DNA of 64,000 nucleotides from 66-474 sp036279975 (GCA_036279975.1 DASURP010000025.1:1-64000); one strand, 5' to 3'; counted from the stretch's first letter, positions 17,477 through 26,481 are shown. The notes: a model not told the origin generated them from the letters alone. Program-made: numbers and translations.

Positions 17477-19465
17477 GTGTTCGAACGCGTCCTGATCGCC
17501 AACCGCGGCGAGATATCCTGCCGGGTGATCCGCACCTGCCGGCGCCTCGGCATCCACACCATCGCGGTGTATTCGGAAGCCGACCGCGACGCCCGGCACG
17601 TGCGCCTGGCCGACGAGGCGTGGCCGATCGGCGGGCCGCGTCCGGACCAGTCGTACCTGCGCATCGACGCGATCATCGAGGTGGCGAAACGGAGCGGCGC
17701 GCAGGCGATCCATCCGGGTTACGGATTCCTTTCCGAGAACACCGCGTTCTCGCGCGCCTGCAAGGATGCCGGCATCGTGTTCATCGGACCAGATCCGCAA
17801 AGCATCGAGGCGATGGGTTCGAAGGCCGCCGCCAAGCACCTGATGGCGAAACACCACGTGCCGCTGGTGCCCGGCTACGACGGCGACAACCAGGACAACG
17901 CCTTCCTCGCCAAGCAGGCGCACAAGATCGGTTACCCGTTGATCATCAAGCCCTCCGCGGGCGGCGGCGGCAAGGGCATGCAGATCGTGCGCTCCGACGC
18001 CGAATTCCCCGCAGCACTGGCCACCTCACAACGCGTGGCCGAGGCCGCCTTCGGTGATGCTTCGATGCTGCTGGAACGCTACATCGAGCACCCGCGCCAC
18101 ATCGAATTCCAGGTGTTCGGCGACCGCCACGGCAACCTGATCCACCTCGACGAGCGCGAATGCTCCGCGCAGCGGCGCTACCAGAAGGTGCTGGAGGAAA
18201 CACCCTCGCCGTTCCTCGACGCCAAACGCCGGGCCGCGATGGGCGCGGCGGCGGTCGCGGCGGCCAAAGCCGTCAATTACGTCGGCGCCGGCACCGTGGA
18301 ATTCATCGTCGGGCCGGAAGGCGATTTCCACTTCATGGAAATGAACACGCGCCTGCAAGTCGAACATCCCGTCACCGAGTTGACCCACGGCATCGACCTG
18401 GTGGAATGGCAACTGCGCATCGCCGGCGGCGAGCCGTTGCCGATGACGCAGGAGCAGGTGCAATCGCACGGCCACGCCATCGAAGTGCGCCTGTACGCCG
18501 AGGATCCCGAGCATGGCTTCCTGCCGGGCTCGGGCCGGCTCGCGAAGCTGCAACTGCCCGCGCCCTCGCCGCACGTGCGCCTCGACGGCGGCGTGGTCGA
18601 AGGCGACACCGTCACGATCTTCTACGACCCCATGATCGCCAAGCTGATCGTGTGGGACGTCGACCGGTCCTCGGCGCTGCAGCGGATGCGCGAGGCGCTG
18701 GCCGAATGCGAAATCGTCGGGCCGAAATCCAATGTTGCGTTCCTGGAACGGCTGGTGCGGCATCCCGCGATCATCGAGCACCGCATCGACACGGGTTACC
18801 TCGACCGGCACCTCGACGAGTTCATCTCAGGTGACAGCGAACCGGAGCCACGCAGCATCTTCGCGGCTGCCGTAGCAGCGCTGCTGCACGAAGAAAGCCA
18901 TGTCGCGGGCGCGGCCGCCGATCCGCATTCACCCTGGAGCCGCGCCGACGCGTGGCGCATCGGCCACGCCGGCAAGCGGTTGGTGGCGCTGGCGATACGC
19001 GACCGGCGCTGGGAAGTCGAGGCATGGGGCCACGCCGGAAGCTACCGGCTGCAATGCGGCGTGTCGAAGTGCACGATCGACGGGACACGCTGGGACGAAC
19101 GCACGCTCTCGGCGCGTTTCGATGGCGAAGCGCAGCGCATGGATGTCCGCGCGGATGCCACGCGCGTGCTGCTGCACGACGCGGCCGGAATCCGCTGGCG
19201 CCTCGAACGCGTGCCGGCGTTCGCCTGGGAGGCCAGCGTTGGTGCGGCCGGCAACCAGGTGACCGCGCCGATGCCGGGCCGCATCGTGCTGGTCAAGGCC
19301 GAGGCCGGCGACAAGGTCGAAGCCGGTCAGGAGCTGCTGGTGATGGAAGCCATGAAAATGGAGCTGTCGTTGAAGGCGCCACGCGCCGGCACGATCGAGG
19401 CGATGTCCGCCGCGGCCAACGAGTTCGTGGAAGCCGACGCCGTGCTGGTGCGATTCGTGGAATAG
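17477..19465 (+). CDS. liuD: Methylcrotonyl-CoA carboxylase, biotin-carboxylase (alpha) subunit
   Basis: A 662-residue protein starting at GTG 17477, immediately after the cupin stop. Order of domains: biotin carboxylase N-domain (FERVLIANRGEISCRVIRTC), ATP-grasp with the glycine loop GGGGKGMQI, the EMNTRLQVEHPVTE catalytic loop, biotin carboxylase C-domain, a linker domain, and a C-terminal biotinyl domain with the biotinylated Lys627 in MEAMKMEL. It carboxylates biotin and works with LiuB. Length agrees with other MccA/LiuD proteins. Confidence 0.95.
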   Translation: MFERVLIANRGEISCRVIRTCRRLGIHTIAVYSEADRDARHVRLADEAWPIGGPRPDQSYLRIDAIIEVAKRSGAQAIHPGYGFLSENTAFSRACKDAGIVFIGPDPQSIEAMGSKAAAKHLMAKHHVPLVPGYDGDNQDNAFLAKQAHKIGYPLIIKPSAGGGGKGMQIVRSDAEFPAALATSQRVAEAAFGDASMLLERYIEHPRHIEFQVFGDRHGNLIHLDERECSAQRRYQKVLEETPSPFLDAKRRAAMGAAAVAAAKAVNYVGAGTVEFIVGPEGDFHFMEMNTRLQVEHPVTELTHGIDLVEWQLRIAGGEPLPMTQEQVQSHGHAIEVRLYAEDPEHGFLPGSGRLAKLQLPAPSPHVRLDGGVVEGDTVTIFYDPMIAKLIVWDVDRSSALQRMREALAECEIVGPKSNVAFLERLVRHPAIIEHRIDTGYLDRHLDEFISGDSEPEPRSIFAAAVAALLHEESHVAGAAADPHSPWSRADAWRIGHAGKRLVALAIRDRRWEVEAWGHAGSYRLQCGVSKCTIDGTRWDERTLSARFDGEAQRMDVRADATRVLLHDAAGIRWRLERVPAFAWEASVGAAGNQVTAPMPGRIVLVKAEAGDKVEAGQELLVMEAMKMELSLKAPRAGTIEAMSAAANEFVEADAVLVRFVE

Positions 19466-19569
19466 CGATGGAAACAGGACCCGGCCAGCTTGCAAAGTGG
19501 CCGCGCCGCCATCATTTTCACGGCACTGTGGAATCCGCAGTGCGCAGCATCGACAGGCCCCAGACAACC

Positions 19570-20466
19570 ATGCTCCCCGACCACGTACGCATCGTCGAAG
19601 TAGGCGCCCGCGACGGCCTGCAGAACGAAAAGACCGTCATTCCGACTCCGGTCAAGATCGAGTTGATCGACCGGCTTTCGGCGTGTGGGCTGGGGACCAT
19701 CGAAGCGACCAGTTTCGTCAGCCCGAAATGGGTGCCGCAACTCGCCGATGCCGAAGAGGTGTACGCCGGGATCACCCGCAAGCCGGGCGTGGACTATCCC
19801 GCGCTGGTGCCCAACATGCAGGGCTACGAGCGTGCGCGCGCCGCCGGCGTCACCAGCATCGCGGTGTTCACCGCGGCCAGCGAGGCCTTCAACCAGAAGA
19901 ACATCAACGCCTCGATCGACGAATCCATCGAGCGCTTCCGCCCGGTGCTGGAGCGCGCCCGTTCCGAGGGCGTGCGCGTGCGCGGCTACGTGTCCACCGT
20001 GCTCGGCTGCCCGTACCAGGGCAAGGTGCCGGTCGCCGACGTGGTGCGCGTGGCGAGCCGCCTGTACAACCTGGGCTGCGACGAGATTTCGTTGGGCGAC
20101 ACGATCGGCGTCGGCACGCCATTGAAGGCGCGCGAGATGCTGCGCGCGGTCTCGCACGAGGTGCCGATGAAGGCGCTGGCGGTGCACTTCCACGACACCT
20201 ACGACCAGGCGCTCGCGAACATCCTGGTGTGCCTCGAGGATGGCGTGCGCGTGGTGGACAGCTCGGTCTCCGGCACCGGCGGCTGCCCCTACGCCAAGGG
20301 CGCGACCGGCAACGTCGCCAGCGAGGACGTGGCCTACATGCTGCAGGGCATGGGCATCGACACCGGCGTCGACCTCGACAAGCTGATCGAGACCGGCTGG
20401 TGGCTGGCGCAGCAGCTCGGCAAACCCACGTCGAGCCGCGTGACGCGCGCAAGGATGGGCGAATGA
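19570..20466 (+). CDS. liuE: Hydroxymethylglutaryl-CoA lyase
   Basis: A 298-residue TIM-barrel lyase from ATG 19570 (MLPDHVRIVEVGARDGLQNE). Catalytic features are visible: Arg in GARDGLQNE, the metal-site motif AVHFHDTYDQALAN, and the active-site loop GTGGCPYAKGATGNVA with its conserved cysteine. It splits HMG-CoA to acetyl-CoA and acetoacetate, the last step of leucine catabolism. A start at 19468 would add 34 residues unlike the family, so the internal ATG giving the normal ~299 length was chosen. Confidence 0.94.
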   Translation: MLPDHVRIVEVGARDGLQNEKTVIPTPVKIELIDRLSACGLGTIEATSFVSPKWVPQLADAEEVYAGITRKPGVDYPALVPNMQGYERARAAGVTSIAVFTAASEAFNQKNINASIDESIERFRPVLERARSEGVRVRGYVSTVLGCPYQGKVPVADVVRVASRLYNLGCDEISLGDTIGVGTPLKAREMLRAVSHEVPMKALAVHFHDTYDQALANILVCLEDGVRVVDSSVSGTGGCPYAKGATGNVASEDVAYMLQGMGIDTGVDLDKLIETGWWLAQQLGKPTSSRVTRARMGE

Positions 20467-20471
20467 AAGCC

Positions 20472-20596
20472 GGGGTCGGAGTGCACTTTTCATGGCGACT
20501 TGCGCATGACCAATAGTCCTTGATGGAAAGTGCACTCTGGACCCCATCTTCCCTGGACCCCATCTTCCCTTGGAGGGAAAGTGCACTCCGACCCCC
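20472..20596. repeat. Inverted-repeat element (GGGGTCGGAGTGCAC arms), REPIN-like
   Basis: Arm GGGGTCGGAGTGCACTTT (20472-20489) faces GGAAAGTGCACTCTGGACCCC (20525-20545), and a further right-arm copy lies at 20576-20596. Between the two right arms TGGACCCCATCTTCCC is repeated in tandem. Arms of this type flank or derive from REP-associated tyrosine transposase units in gammaproteobacteria; no transposase is present here. A related pair is at 53243-53313. Confidence 0.75.
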
Positions 20597-21081
20597 ATCT
20601 TTCCTTTTCCATCCGCCCCATCGAGCCGCGTGACGATGCAGCGGTCGCGGCCGTCATCCGCGCGGTGATGCCCGAATTCGGCGCCGGCGGCGCGGGTTTC
20701 GCGATCCACGATGCCGAAGTCGACGCCATGCACGCCGCCTACGCGCGGCCGCGCAGCGCCTATTTCGTGGTCGAAGTCGCCGGCGATGTGGTGGGTGGCG
20801 GCGGCGTCGCGCCACTGGAACACGCCGAACCCGACATCTGCGAGCTGCGCAAGATGTATTTCCTGCCGCGTGCACGCGGCCTCGGGGCTGGCCACGCGAT
20901 GATCGCGCGCTGCCTCGCAACCGCACGCGGCCTCGGTTTCAAACGCTGTTACCTGGAAACCCTGACCGGGATGGACGCCGCCCAGCACCTGTATCGCGAA
21001 CACGGTTTCCTGCCGCTGTGTTCGCCGATCGGCAGGACCGGCCACCACGGCTGCGACCGCTGGTTCATCCGCGCCTTGTAG
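20581..21081 (+). CDS. GNAT-family N-acetyltransferase, start inside a repeat
   Basis: About 166 residues. The acetyltransferase fold begins at FSIRPIEPRDDAAVAAVI and includes the acetyl-CoA loop region (MYFLPRARGLGAGHAMI; the classic Q/RxxGxG/A reads RARGLGAG) and CYLETLTGMDAAQHLYREHGF. The substrate is unknown. No ATG or GTG lies between the repeat and the fold: the only usable starts are GTG 20581 (preceded by ggaggg 20572-20577) and ATG 20530, both in repeat sequence. The first ~8 residues are therefore repeat-encoded. Its stop overlaps another repeat at 21078. Confidence 0.8.
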   Translation: MHSDPHLSFSIRPIEPRDDAAVAAVIRAVMPEFGAGGAGFAIHDAEVDAMHAAYARPRSAYFVVEVAGDVVGGGGVAPLEHAEPDICELRKMYFLPRARGLGAGHAMIARCLATARGLGFKRCYLETLTGMDAAQHLYREHGFLPLCSPIGRTGHHGCDRWFIRAL

Positions 21082-21152
21082 GCGCCTGCCTGCAGGCGAC
21101 CCGGTAACGGTCGGAAGATGCCGGACTCTTGTCGCGTGCAGGCGCGCTCCTG
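21078..21152. repeat. REP-like palindrome, GTAGGAGC family (degenerate copy)
   Basis: The left arm GTAGGCGCCTGCCTGCAGGCGAC and right arm GCGTGCAGGCGCGCTCCTGC match the 4321-4370 repeat with a longer loop. The left arm overlaps the stop codon of the acetyltransferase gene. Confidence 0.65.
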
Positions 21153-21188
21153 CCCTAGAATGGCGCGTTCGATTCCACGGAGACCCCC

Positions 21189-21956
21189 ATGCAACTCGAC
21201 CAGGTGAGGGCCATCGTCACCGGTGGCGCATCCGGGCTTGGCCACGCCGTGGCGCAGTACCTCGTCGCGCACGGCGGCAAGGCTGCGCTGTTCGACGTCA
21301 ACGAAGAAAAGGGCCAGGCCGCCGCGCAGGAAATCGGCAGCGCCGCGCACTTCTACCGGACCGACGTCACCAGCGAGGACGGCGTCGCCACCAACGTGGC
21401 CGCAGCGCGCGAGGCGATGGGCGGACTGAACGTGGTCGTGAACTGCGCCGGTGTGCTCGGTGCGGGCCGCGTGCTCGGCAAGGATGGCCCGATGCCGCTG
21501 AAGAATTTCGCGACCACGGTGATGGTGAACCTGGTCGGCAGCTTCAACGTCGCCAAGGCCGGCGCCGCGCTGATGCAGGCCAACGATCCCGGCGAGGACG
21601 GCGAGCGTGGCGTGATCGTCAATACCGCATCCATCGCCGCCTACGAGGGCCAGATCGGGCAGGCGGCCTACTCGGCCTCCAAGGGCGGCATCGTCGGCAT
21701 GACCCTGCCGATGGCACGTGAATTCGCACGGATCGGGGTGCGGGTGATGACGATCGCGCCGGGCGTATTCCATACGCCAATGGTCGACGGCATGCCCGAA
21801 CAGGTTTACCAGTCGCTGTGCGCGCAGGTGCCCTACCCGTCGCGCCTCGGCAAGCCCGCGGAGTTTGCCGCCACCGTCGCCTGCATCCTGTCCACCGGTT
21901 ATTTGAACGGCAGCGTGATCCGGCTGGATGGCGCGATCAGGATGCAGCCAAGGTAG
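21189..21956 (+). CDS. Short-chain dehydrogenase, type-2 3-hydroxyacyl-CoA dehydrogenase-like
   Basis: A 255-residue SDR. The cofactor motif TGGASGLG (residues ~12-19), NCAGV, the catalytic Ser in NTASIAAYEGQIGQ, and YSASKGG (Tyr-X3-Lys) are all present. The insertion DGPMPLKNFATT and the end of the sequence resemble HSD17B10-type enzymes that oxidise 2-methyl-3-hydroxybutyryl-CoA in isoleucine degradation. The liu genes upstream support a role in branched-chain catabolism. Exact chain-length preference is inference. Confidence 0.85.
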   Translation: MQLDQVRAIVTGGASGLGHAVAQYLVAHGGKAALFDVNEEKGQAAAQEIGSAAHFYRTDVTSEDGVATNVAAAREAMGGLNVVVNCAGVLGAGRVLGKDGPMPLKNFATTVMVNLVGSFNVAKAGAALMQANDPGEDGERGVIVNTASIAAYEGQIGQAAYSASKGGIVGMTLPMAREFARIGVRVMTIAPGVFHTPMVDGMPEQVYQSLCAQVPYPSRLGKPAEFAATVACILSTGYLNGSVIRLDGAIRMQPR

Positions 21957-21967
21957 GGATACCGCAG

Positions 21968-22007
21968 CCCCGGACAGGACATGGATGTCCGCTGATCCGG
22001 GGCCCAT
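21968..22007. repeat. Third copy of the CCCCGGA hairpin repeat
   Basis: CCCCGGAC...GATCCGGGGCCCAT matches 15971-16070, with the inner stem changed from GCACA/TGTGC to GGACA/TGTCC, both sides together. A common short hairpin (CCCGGCTTTCGCCGG-type, ~22026-22040) follows. Confidence 0.75.
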
Positions 22008-22053
22008 TTTCCAAGACACTGGATCCCGGCTTTCGCCGGAATGACGAGAATGT

Positions 22054-22617
22054 ATGAAAGCCTCCGACGTCAAGAAAGGCAACGTGGTCGAACACGGCGG
22101 CACCGTCTACCAGGTGCGCGACCTCGAACGCAGCGCGCCCACCGCGCGCGGCGGCAACGTCACCTTCCGCTTCACGCTTTATTCGATTCCGGGCGGGCGC
22201 AAATTCGACCTGAGCCTGCGCGCCGACGACGACCTGAAGGAAATGGAACTGGTCCGCCGTGCCGCCAACTATTCCTACAGGGACGGCGACGCCTTCGTTT
22301 TCCTCGATGCCGAGGACTACACGCCCTACACGCTGGACCCCGGCGTGGTCGGAGACAGCGCGGCGTGGATCGTGGAAGGCGTCGAGGGTTACTACGTGCA
22401 GCTGATCGACGATGCGCCGGTCGCCTTGCTGGTACCGACCAGCGTGGCACTGACCATCGTCGACACCGCCCCGGAATTGAAGGGCGCCTCGGCCACCAAG
22501 CGCACCAAGCCGGCCACGCTCGAAACCGGCATCGAGCTGCAGGTGCCCGAGTACATCGGCAGCGGCGAAAAGGTGTGGGTGAACACCCTGACCGGCGAGT
22601 TCGCGGGTCGAGCTTGA
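22054..22617 (+). CDS. efpL: Elongation factor P-like protein EfpL (YeiP)
   Basis: A 187-residue three-domain EF-P paralogue. The KOW-like domain I carries the loop RSAPTARGGN, with Arg rather than the modifiable Lys of EF-P; this Arg-tipped loop marks EfpL/YeiP. Domains II and III follow, ending in the characteristic GEKVWVNTLTGEFAGRA. It relieves ribosome stalling at proline-rich and some other motifs at the ribosomal E site. The gene stands alone between the SDR and the permeases. Confidence 0.93.
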   Translation: MKASDVKKGNVVEHGGTVYQVRDLERSAPTARGGNVTFRFTLYSIPGGRKFDLSLRADDDLKEMELVRRAANYSYRDGDAFVFLDAEDYTPYTLDPGVVGDSAAWIVEGVEGYYVQLIDDAPVALLVPTSVALTIVDTAPELKGASATKRTKPATLETGIELQVPEYIGSGEKVWVNTLTGEFAGRA

Positions 22618-22998
22618 CGCGCATGCGGGAGTCCAGTGGACTCCCGCGCGGCAAGCGAGGGTGAGGCATGGATGCCGAACGGGCTGCGTGCCATGGAGGG
22701 CTGCTTGCCTCGGTCCTTGACGCGCATGCGGGCGAACCGCGACAGCGCGGGGCAGGCCGTCCCGTGGCGATTCACTACCCCCTGCCATTGGTCATGCCCG
22801 CCGCTGCGTGGCGGTGCCCGGACCGCGACGGCGCTGGCGTCCCGGCGTGCTGCATTGCGCCATGGCGTGCGCCGCCACGACTTTTCACGTTGACGGGTGC
22901 TTGTACGCGATGCGCGGCTTGGGTATGTTTGCGCGAATGTGCGCCGCAGGGGCGGCGCCGCCAGTCCATTGCGACGACAGCCCGGCCGGGGAGCCCGC
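22618..22998. other. Intergenic region with a perfect hairpin
   Basis: 381 bp without a gene. A perfect palindrome (GCGGGAGTCCA 22625-22635 with TGGACTCCCGC 22637-22647) lies just after efpL and may end its transcript, without a T run. GACGCGCATGCGGG occurs twice (near 22617 and 22719). No convincing promoter was located for the following permease. Confidence 0.5.
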
Positions 22999-24546
22999 AT
23001 GATCAAGAAACTGTTTGCCACCCACCCCATCGCCCCGAGCGGGCACGTTGCGGCGGGGGAGCCCATCGAGGGGGGCCTGCTGGGCGAGGCCTCGCTGAAA
23101 CGCGTCCTCACCGCCAGGCACCTGGTGATGCTCGGCATCGGCGCGGTGATCGGCGCCGGCATCTTCGTGCTGACCGGCACCGCCGCCGCGCAATTCGCCG
23201 GCCCGGCGCTGGTGATCAGTTTCATTTTCGCGGGCATCGCCTGTGCACTGGCCGGGTTGTGCTACGCGGAATTCGCGGCGATGCTGCCGGTGTCCGGCAG
23301 CGCCTACTCCTACACCTACGCGACACTGGGCGAAGTGGTGGCGTGGTTCGTGGGCTGGAACCTCGTGCTCGAATACCTGTTCGCCGCCTCGACCGTGGCG
23401 GTCGGCTGGTCGGGCTATTTCAACGAACTGCTGAAGATGCTCGGCAACCTGGTCGGGATACCACTGGCGCTGCCGGCGTCGCTGGCGTCCGCGCCGTTCG
23501 GATTCAACGACGCCGGGCAACTGATCGCCACGGGCCACCTTCTCAACCTGCCTGCGATCGCGATCGTCGCCGCGATCGGATGGTTGTGCTACCGCGGCAT
23601 CTCCGAATCCGCGACGGTCAACGCGATCATCGTCGCGATCAAGGTGATCGTGATCCTGCTGTTCCTGGCGCTGACCTTCCGCTACATCAACCCCGAGCAC
23701 TGGCAGCCGTTCATCCCGGCCAACGAAGGCGGAACGCGCTACGGCTGGCCCGGTATCCTGCGCGCGGCGTCGCTGGTGTTCTTCGCGTACATCGGGTTCG
23801 ATGCCGTTTCCACCGCGGCGGGCGAAGCGAAAAACCCGCAGCGCGACATGCCGATCGGCATCCTCGGTTCGCTCATCATCTGCACGATCCTCTACATCGC
23901 GATGGCGGCGGCCCTGACCGGGCTTGCCCCGTACAAGGAACTGAACACCGCGGAGCCGGTCGCCACGGCGCTCAACTACGTGCTGGGGACGGTGGCAGCG
24001 GGCTCGACGGGGGCGGTGATCCTTACCGCATTGAAGGGCGTCGTCGTGCTGGGCGCCCTGCTCGGCCTGTCCTCGGTGATCCTGGTGATGATGATGGGCC
24101 AGCCGCGCATCTTCTACACGATGTCGCAGGACGGCCTGTTGCCGAAGCCGTTCGGGCGCGTGCACCGGAAATACCGCACGCCGCACCTGGGTACCGTGAT
24201 CGTGGGCGTGATCGCGGCGGTGTTGGCCGGCCTGTTCCCGGTGGACGTGCTGGGCGACGTGGTCTCGATGGGCACCCTGCTCGCCTTCGCCACGGTCTGC
24301 ATCGGCGTGCTGGTGCTGCGCCGGACCCGCCCGGAGCTGCCGCGCGCCTTCCGCGTGCCGATCCCGTGGCTGATCTGCCCGCTCGGTGCCATCGTCTGCC
24401 TGTTCCTGTTCTGGCAGGTGTTCGTGGTGCGCTGGTACCTGCTGGTCGGCTGGATCGTGATCGGCTTCCTGATCTACGGGTTCTACGGGTTCCGCCACAG
24501 CCGCCTGCGCCCGGGCGCGGCGCACCCCCCGGCGACCGACAAATGA
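22999..24546 (+). CDS. APC-superfamily amino acid permease (first of tandem pair)
   Basis: A 515-residue membrane protein from ATG 22999 (MIKKLFATHP) with about twelve to thirteen hydrophobic segments. The helix-1 substrate motif GIGAVIGAGIFVLTG and the helix-6-region VFFAYIGFDAVSTAAGEAKNPQRDMPIG are diagnostic for the cationic amino acid transporter (CAT-like) branch of the APC family. It is closely related to the next gene, from which it is separated by 46 bp, so the pair arose by duplication. The substrate is not determined by sequence; branched-chain or basic amino acids would fit the neighbourhood. Confidence 0.88.
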   Translation: MIKKLFATHPIAPSGHVAAGEPIEGGLLGEASLKRVLTARHLVMLGIGAVIGAGIFVLTGTAAAQFAGPALVISFIFAGIACALAGLCYAEFAAMLPVSGSAYSYTYATLGEVVAWFVGWNLVLEYLFAASTVAVGWSGYFNELLKMLGNLVGIPLALPASLASAPFGFNDAGQLIATGHLLNLPAIAIVAAIGWLCYRGISESATVNAIIVAIKVIVILLFLALTFRYINPEHWQPFIPANEGGTRYGWPGILRAASLVFFAYIGFDAVSTAAGEAKNPQRDMPIGILGSLIICTILYIAMAAALTGLAPYKELNTAEPVATALNYVLGTVAAGSTGAVILTALKGVVVLGALLGLSSVILVMMMGQPRIFYTMSQDGLLPKPFGRVHRKYRTPHLGTVIVGVIAAVLAGLFPVDVLGDVVSMGTLLAFATVCIGVLVLRRTRPELPRAFRVPIPWLICPLGAIVCLFLFWQVFVVRWYLLVGWIVIGFLIYGFYGFRHSRLRPGAAHPPATDK

Positions 24547-24592
24547 AGGCCGTCGCCACGCCAGGACACGGCCAGCCGGTGCGGCCAGCCTG

Positions 24593-26047
24593 ATGCTGGA
24601 GCAACTGCTCGCCCGCAAGGGTGTCGACACTGGATATGACGCTGGCGGCGAGGTGCAACTTCGCCGCACCCTCGGTCCGTGGGGCCTGACCGCGCTCGGT
24701 ATCGGTGCGGTGATCGGCGGCGGCATCTTCGTGATCACGGGACAGGCCGCGGCCGAACACGCGGGGCCCGCGGTGCTGCTGTCGTTCGCGATCGCGGCCG
24801 TCGTCTGCAGCTTTACCGCATTGTGTTACGCGGAGTTCGCCACGCTGATCCCGATGTCGGGCAGCTCGTATTCCTACGCGTACGCTACCCTGGGTGAGTT
24901 CGCGGCCTGGTTCATCGGCTGGAACATGGTGCTGGAATACGGCGTGTCGGCCTCCGCGGTCGCGGTGAGCTGGACCGGTTACTTCAGGAGCCTGGTCGAA
25001 CACACGGGATTCCACCTTCCGGCGGTGCTGAGCAACGCCCCGATCGCGTTCGTGGACAAGCACCTCGTGGTGACCGGCGCGTTGTTCAACCTGCCCGCCG
25101 TGGTGCTGGTGCTTGCGCTGACCTGGCTTTGCTACGTGGGTATCCGCGAGTCGAGCGGCGTCAACACGGCCATCGTGATCCTGAAGGTCGCGTTGATCGT
25201 GATCGTGATCGCGGCCGGCTGGCATTACGTGAATCCGGAGCTCTGGCACCCGTTCATCCCGCCCGCCGAAGGGCCGGAAAAATACGGCTGGGGTGGCATC
25301 ATGCGCGCGGCGACGCTGGTGTTCTTCGCCTACATCGGTTTCGAGGCGACCTCGACCGCCGCGCAGGAAGCCAAGAACCCGCAGCGGGATCTCCCGATCG
25401 GCACACTGGCGTCGCTGACCATCTGCACCGTGCTGTACGTGGCCATGGCCGCCGTGCTGACGGGCCTGATCCCCTACCAACTGCTCGGCACCGCGGAACC
25501 GGTCGTGACCGCGGTGGCGGCGCATCCCGAACTCAACTGGCTGCGCTGGCTGGTCGAAATCGGCGCGCTGCTCGGGTTGTCGTCGGTGGTGCTGGTGATG
25601 ATCATCGCGCAACCGCGCATCTTCATGATCATGGGCCGCGACGGCATGTTGCCACCGGTCTTCTCGAAGCTGCACCCGCGTTACCGCACCCCGCACATCA
25701 ACACGTTGATCACCGGCGCCGGCATCGCGCTGCTGGCCGCGGTGTTTCCGCTGGACGTGCTGGGCGACCTGGTGTCGATGGGCACCCTGCTGGCCTTCGT
25801 CGCGGTGTGCGCGGGCGTCATGATCCTGCGCCGCACCCGGCCCGACCTGCCGCGCACGTTCCGGGTGCCGTGGGCCAATGTCACCTGCACGCTCGGGGTG
25901 CTGAGCTGCCTGATGCTGCTGTACTGGGAGAATTGGTACAACTGGACGCTGATGGGGCTGTGGACCGCGTTCGGTTTCCTGATCTATTTCGGTTACGGTT
26001 TCCGCCACAGCAAGCTGCGCGGCACGCAACCCGGCGAGCACGCCTGA
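24593..26047 (+). CDS. APC-superfamily amino acid permease (second of tandem pair)
   Basis: A 484-residue permease with the same architecture as its upstream neighbour: GIGAVIGGGIFVITG in helix 1, CYAEFATLIPMSGSSYSYAY, and VFFAYIGFEATSTAAQEAKNPQRDLPIG. It has a shorter N-terminus. Conservation of the whole transport core suggests both copies are functional and may differ in substrate or affinity (inference). The ATG at 24593 follows a weak ribosome-binding site, so translation may depend partly on the upstream gene. Confidence 0.88.
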   Translation: MLEQLLARKGVDTGYDAGGEVQLRRTLGPWGLTALGIGAVIGGGIFVITGQAAAEHAGPAVLLSFAIAAVVCSFTALCYAEFATLIPMSGSSYSYAYATLGEFAAWFIGWNMVLEYGVSASAVAVSWTGYFRSLVEHTGFHLPAVLSNAPIAFVDKHLVVTGALFNLPAVVLVLALTWLCYVGIRESSGVNTAIVILKVALIVIVIAAGWHYVNPELWHPFIPPAEGPEKYGWGGIMRAATLVFFAYIGFEATSTAAQEAKNPQRDLPIGTLASLTICTVLYVAMAAVLTGLIPYQLLGTAEPVVTAVAAHPELNWLRWLVEIGALLGLSSVVLVMIIAQPRIFMIMGRDGMLPPVFSKLHPRYRTPHINTLITGAGIALLAAVFPLDVLGDLVSMGTLLAFVAVCAGVMILRRTRPDLPRTFRVPWANVTCTLGVLSCLMLLYWENWYNWTLMGLWTAFGFLIYFGYGFRHSKLRGTQPGEHA

Positions 26048-26278
26048 GCCCGATTTGTCGCAGCGTGCGCGGCAAGGCGGGAAGCGCAGGCGCAGCTGCC
26101 CACGGACAAGCTGACCGGGCCGACAAGCTTTTGCCGACTGTGGCTCGAAAGCCTGCCCCGGAGCCCAGACCATACGCACAAGTATTGTGGACAAGTCTAG
26201 AATCAACAAAACGTTAACGTGCCAAGTGATTGTTTTCAATGGCACGAAAAAATCATTCCAAAAATCCGCCCGTCAACC

Positions 26279-26307
26279 TTGGCCCCTGCTGATCCCCGCG
26301 CTATGAT
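26279..26307 (+). promoter_or_regulatory. Predicted sigma70 promoter
   Basis: TTGGCC (26279-26284), 17-bp spacer, TATGAT (26302-26307). It points into the long hairpin at 26316-26437 and not directly at a coding gene. Confidence 0.55.
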
Positions 26308-26315
26308 GCGTGTTC

Positions 26316-26437
26316 CGAGGGATTTCCCATTGGCAGTGGACCCCGGACCGTTGCCCGGTGCGGCAAGCGTAGTCAGCTCCTCCGCTTGCCGTATCCGGGC
26401 AGCAACTTGTCCGGCCCCCGCATCCACTCCACCCTCG
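26316..26437 (+). ncRNA. Candidate structured small RNA (rod-like hairpin)
   Basis: Five nested complementary segments form one long rod: CGAGGG/CCCTCG (26316-26321, 26432-26437), AGTGGA/TCCACT (26335-26340, 26423-26428), CCGGAC/GTCCGG (26343-26348, 26409-26414), GTTGC-CCGG/CCGGGC-A-GCAAC with a small bulge, and CGGCAAGCG/CGCTTGCCG at the tip. The predicted start of transcription is within a few bases of its 5' end. No T run follows, so the 3' end is unknown. The overall shape recalls 6S RNA, but I could not match 6S sequence signatures. It may instead be a structure acting at the 3' end of the convergent HiPIP transcript. Confidence 0.4.
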
Positions 26438-26481
26438 CGCGCATCGGCGCCGCGCCTGGCGACAGCGCGGTCGCCACCCAC

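Larger units (their letters stand above)
26048..26481. other. Intergenic region holding a promoter and a rod-like RNA candidate
   Basis: 434 bp between the second permease and the convergent HiPIP gene. An unusually AT-rich stretch spans ~26175-26270. It contains GTGCCA/TGGCAC (26219-26224 with 26239-26244). A sigma70-type promoter (26279-26307) and a long nested hairpin (26316-26437) are annotated separately. No protein-coding gene is supported. Confidence 0.6.

Noticed and set aside
19468..19569. Upstream ATG for liuE
   Set aside because: Adds 34 residues with no family similarity; the ATG at 19570 gives the usual length.
26316..26437. Assignment of the rod-like hairpin as 6S RNA
   Set aside because: The shape is similar but I could not find 6S sequence signatures or the usual neighbouring genes; left as an unnamed candidate.
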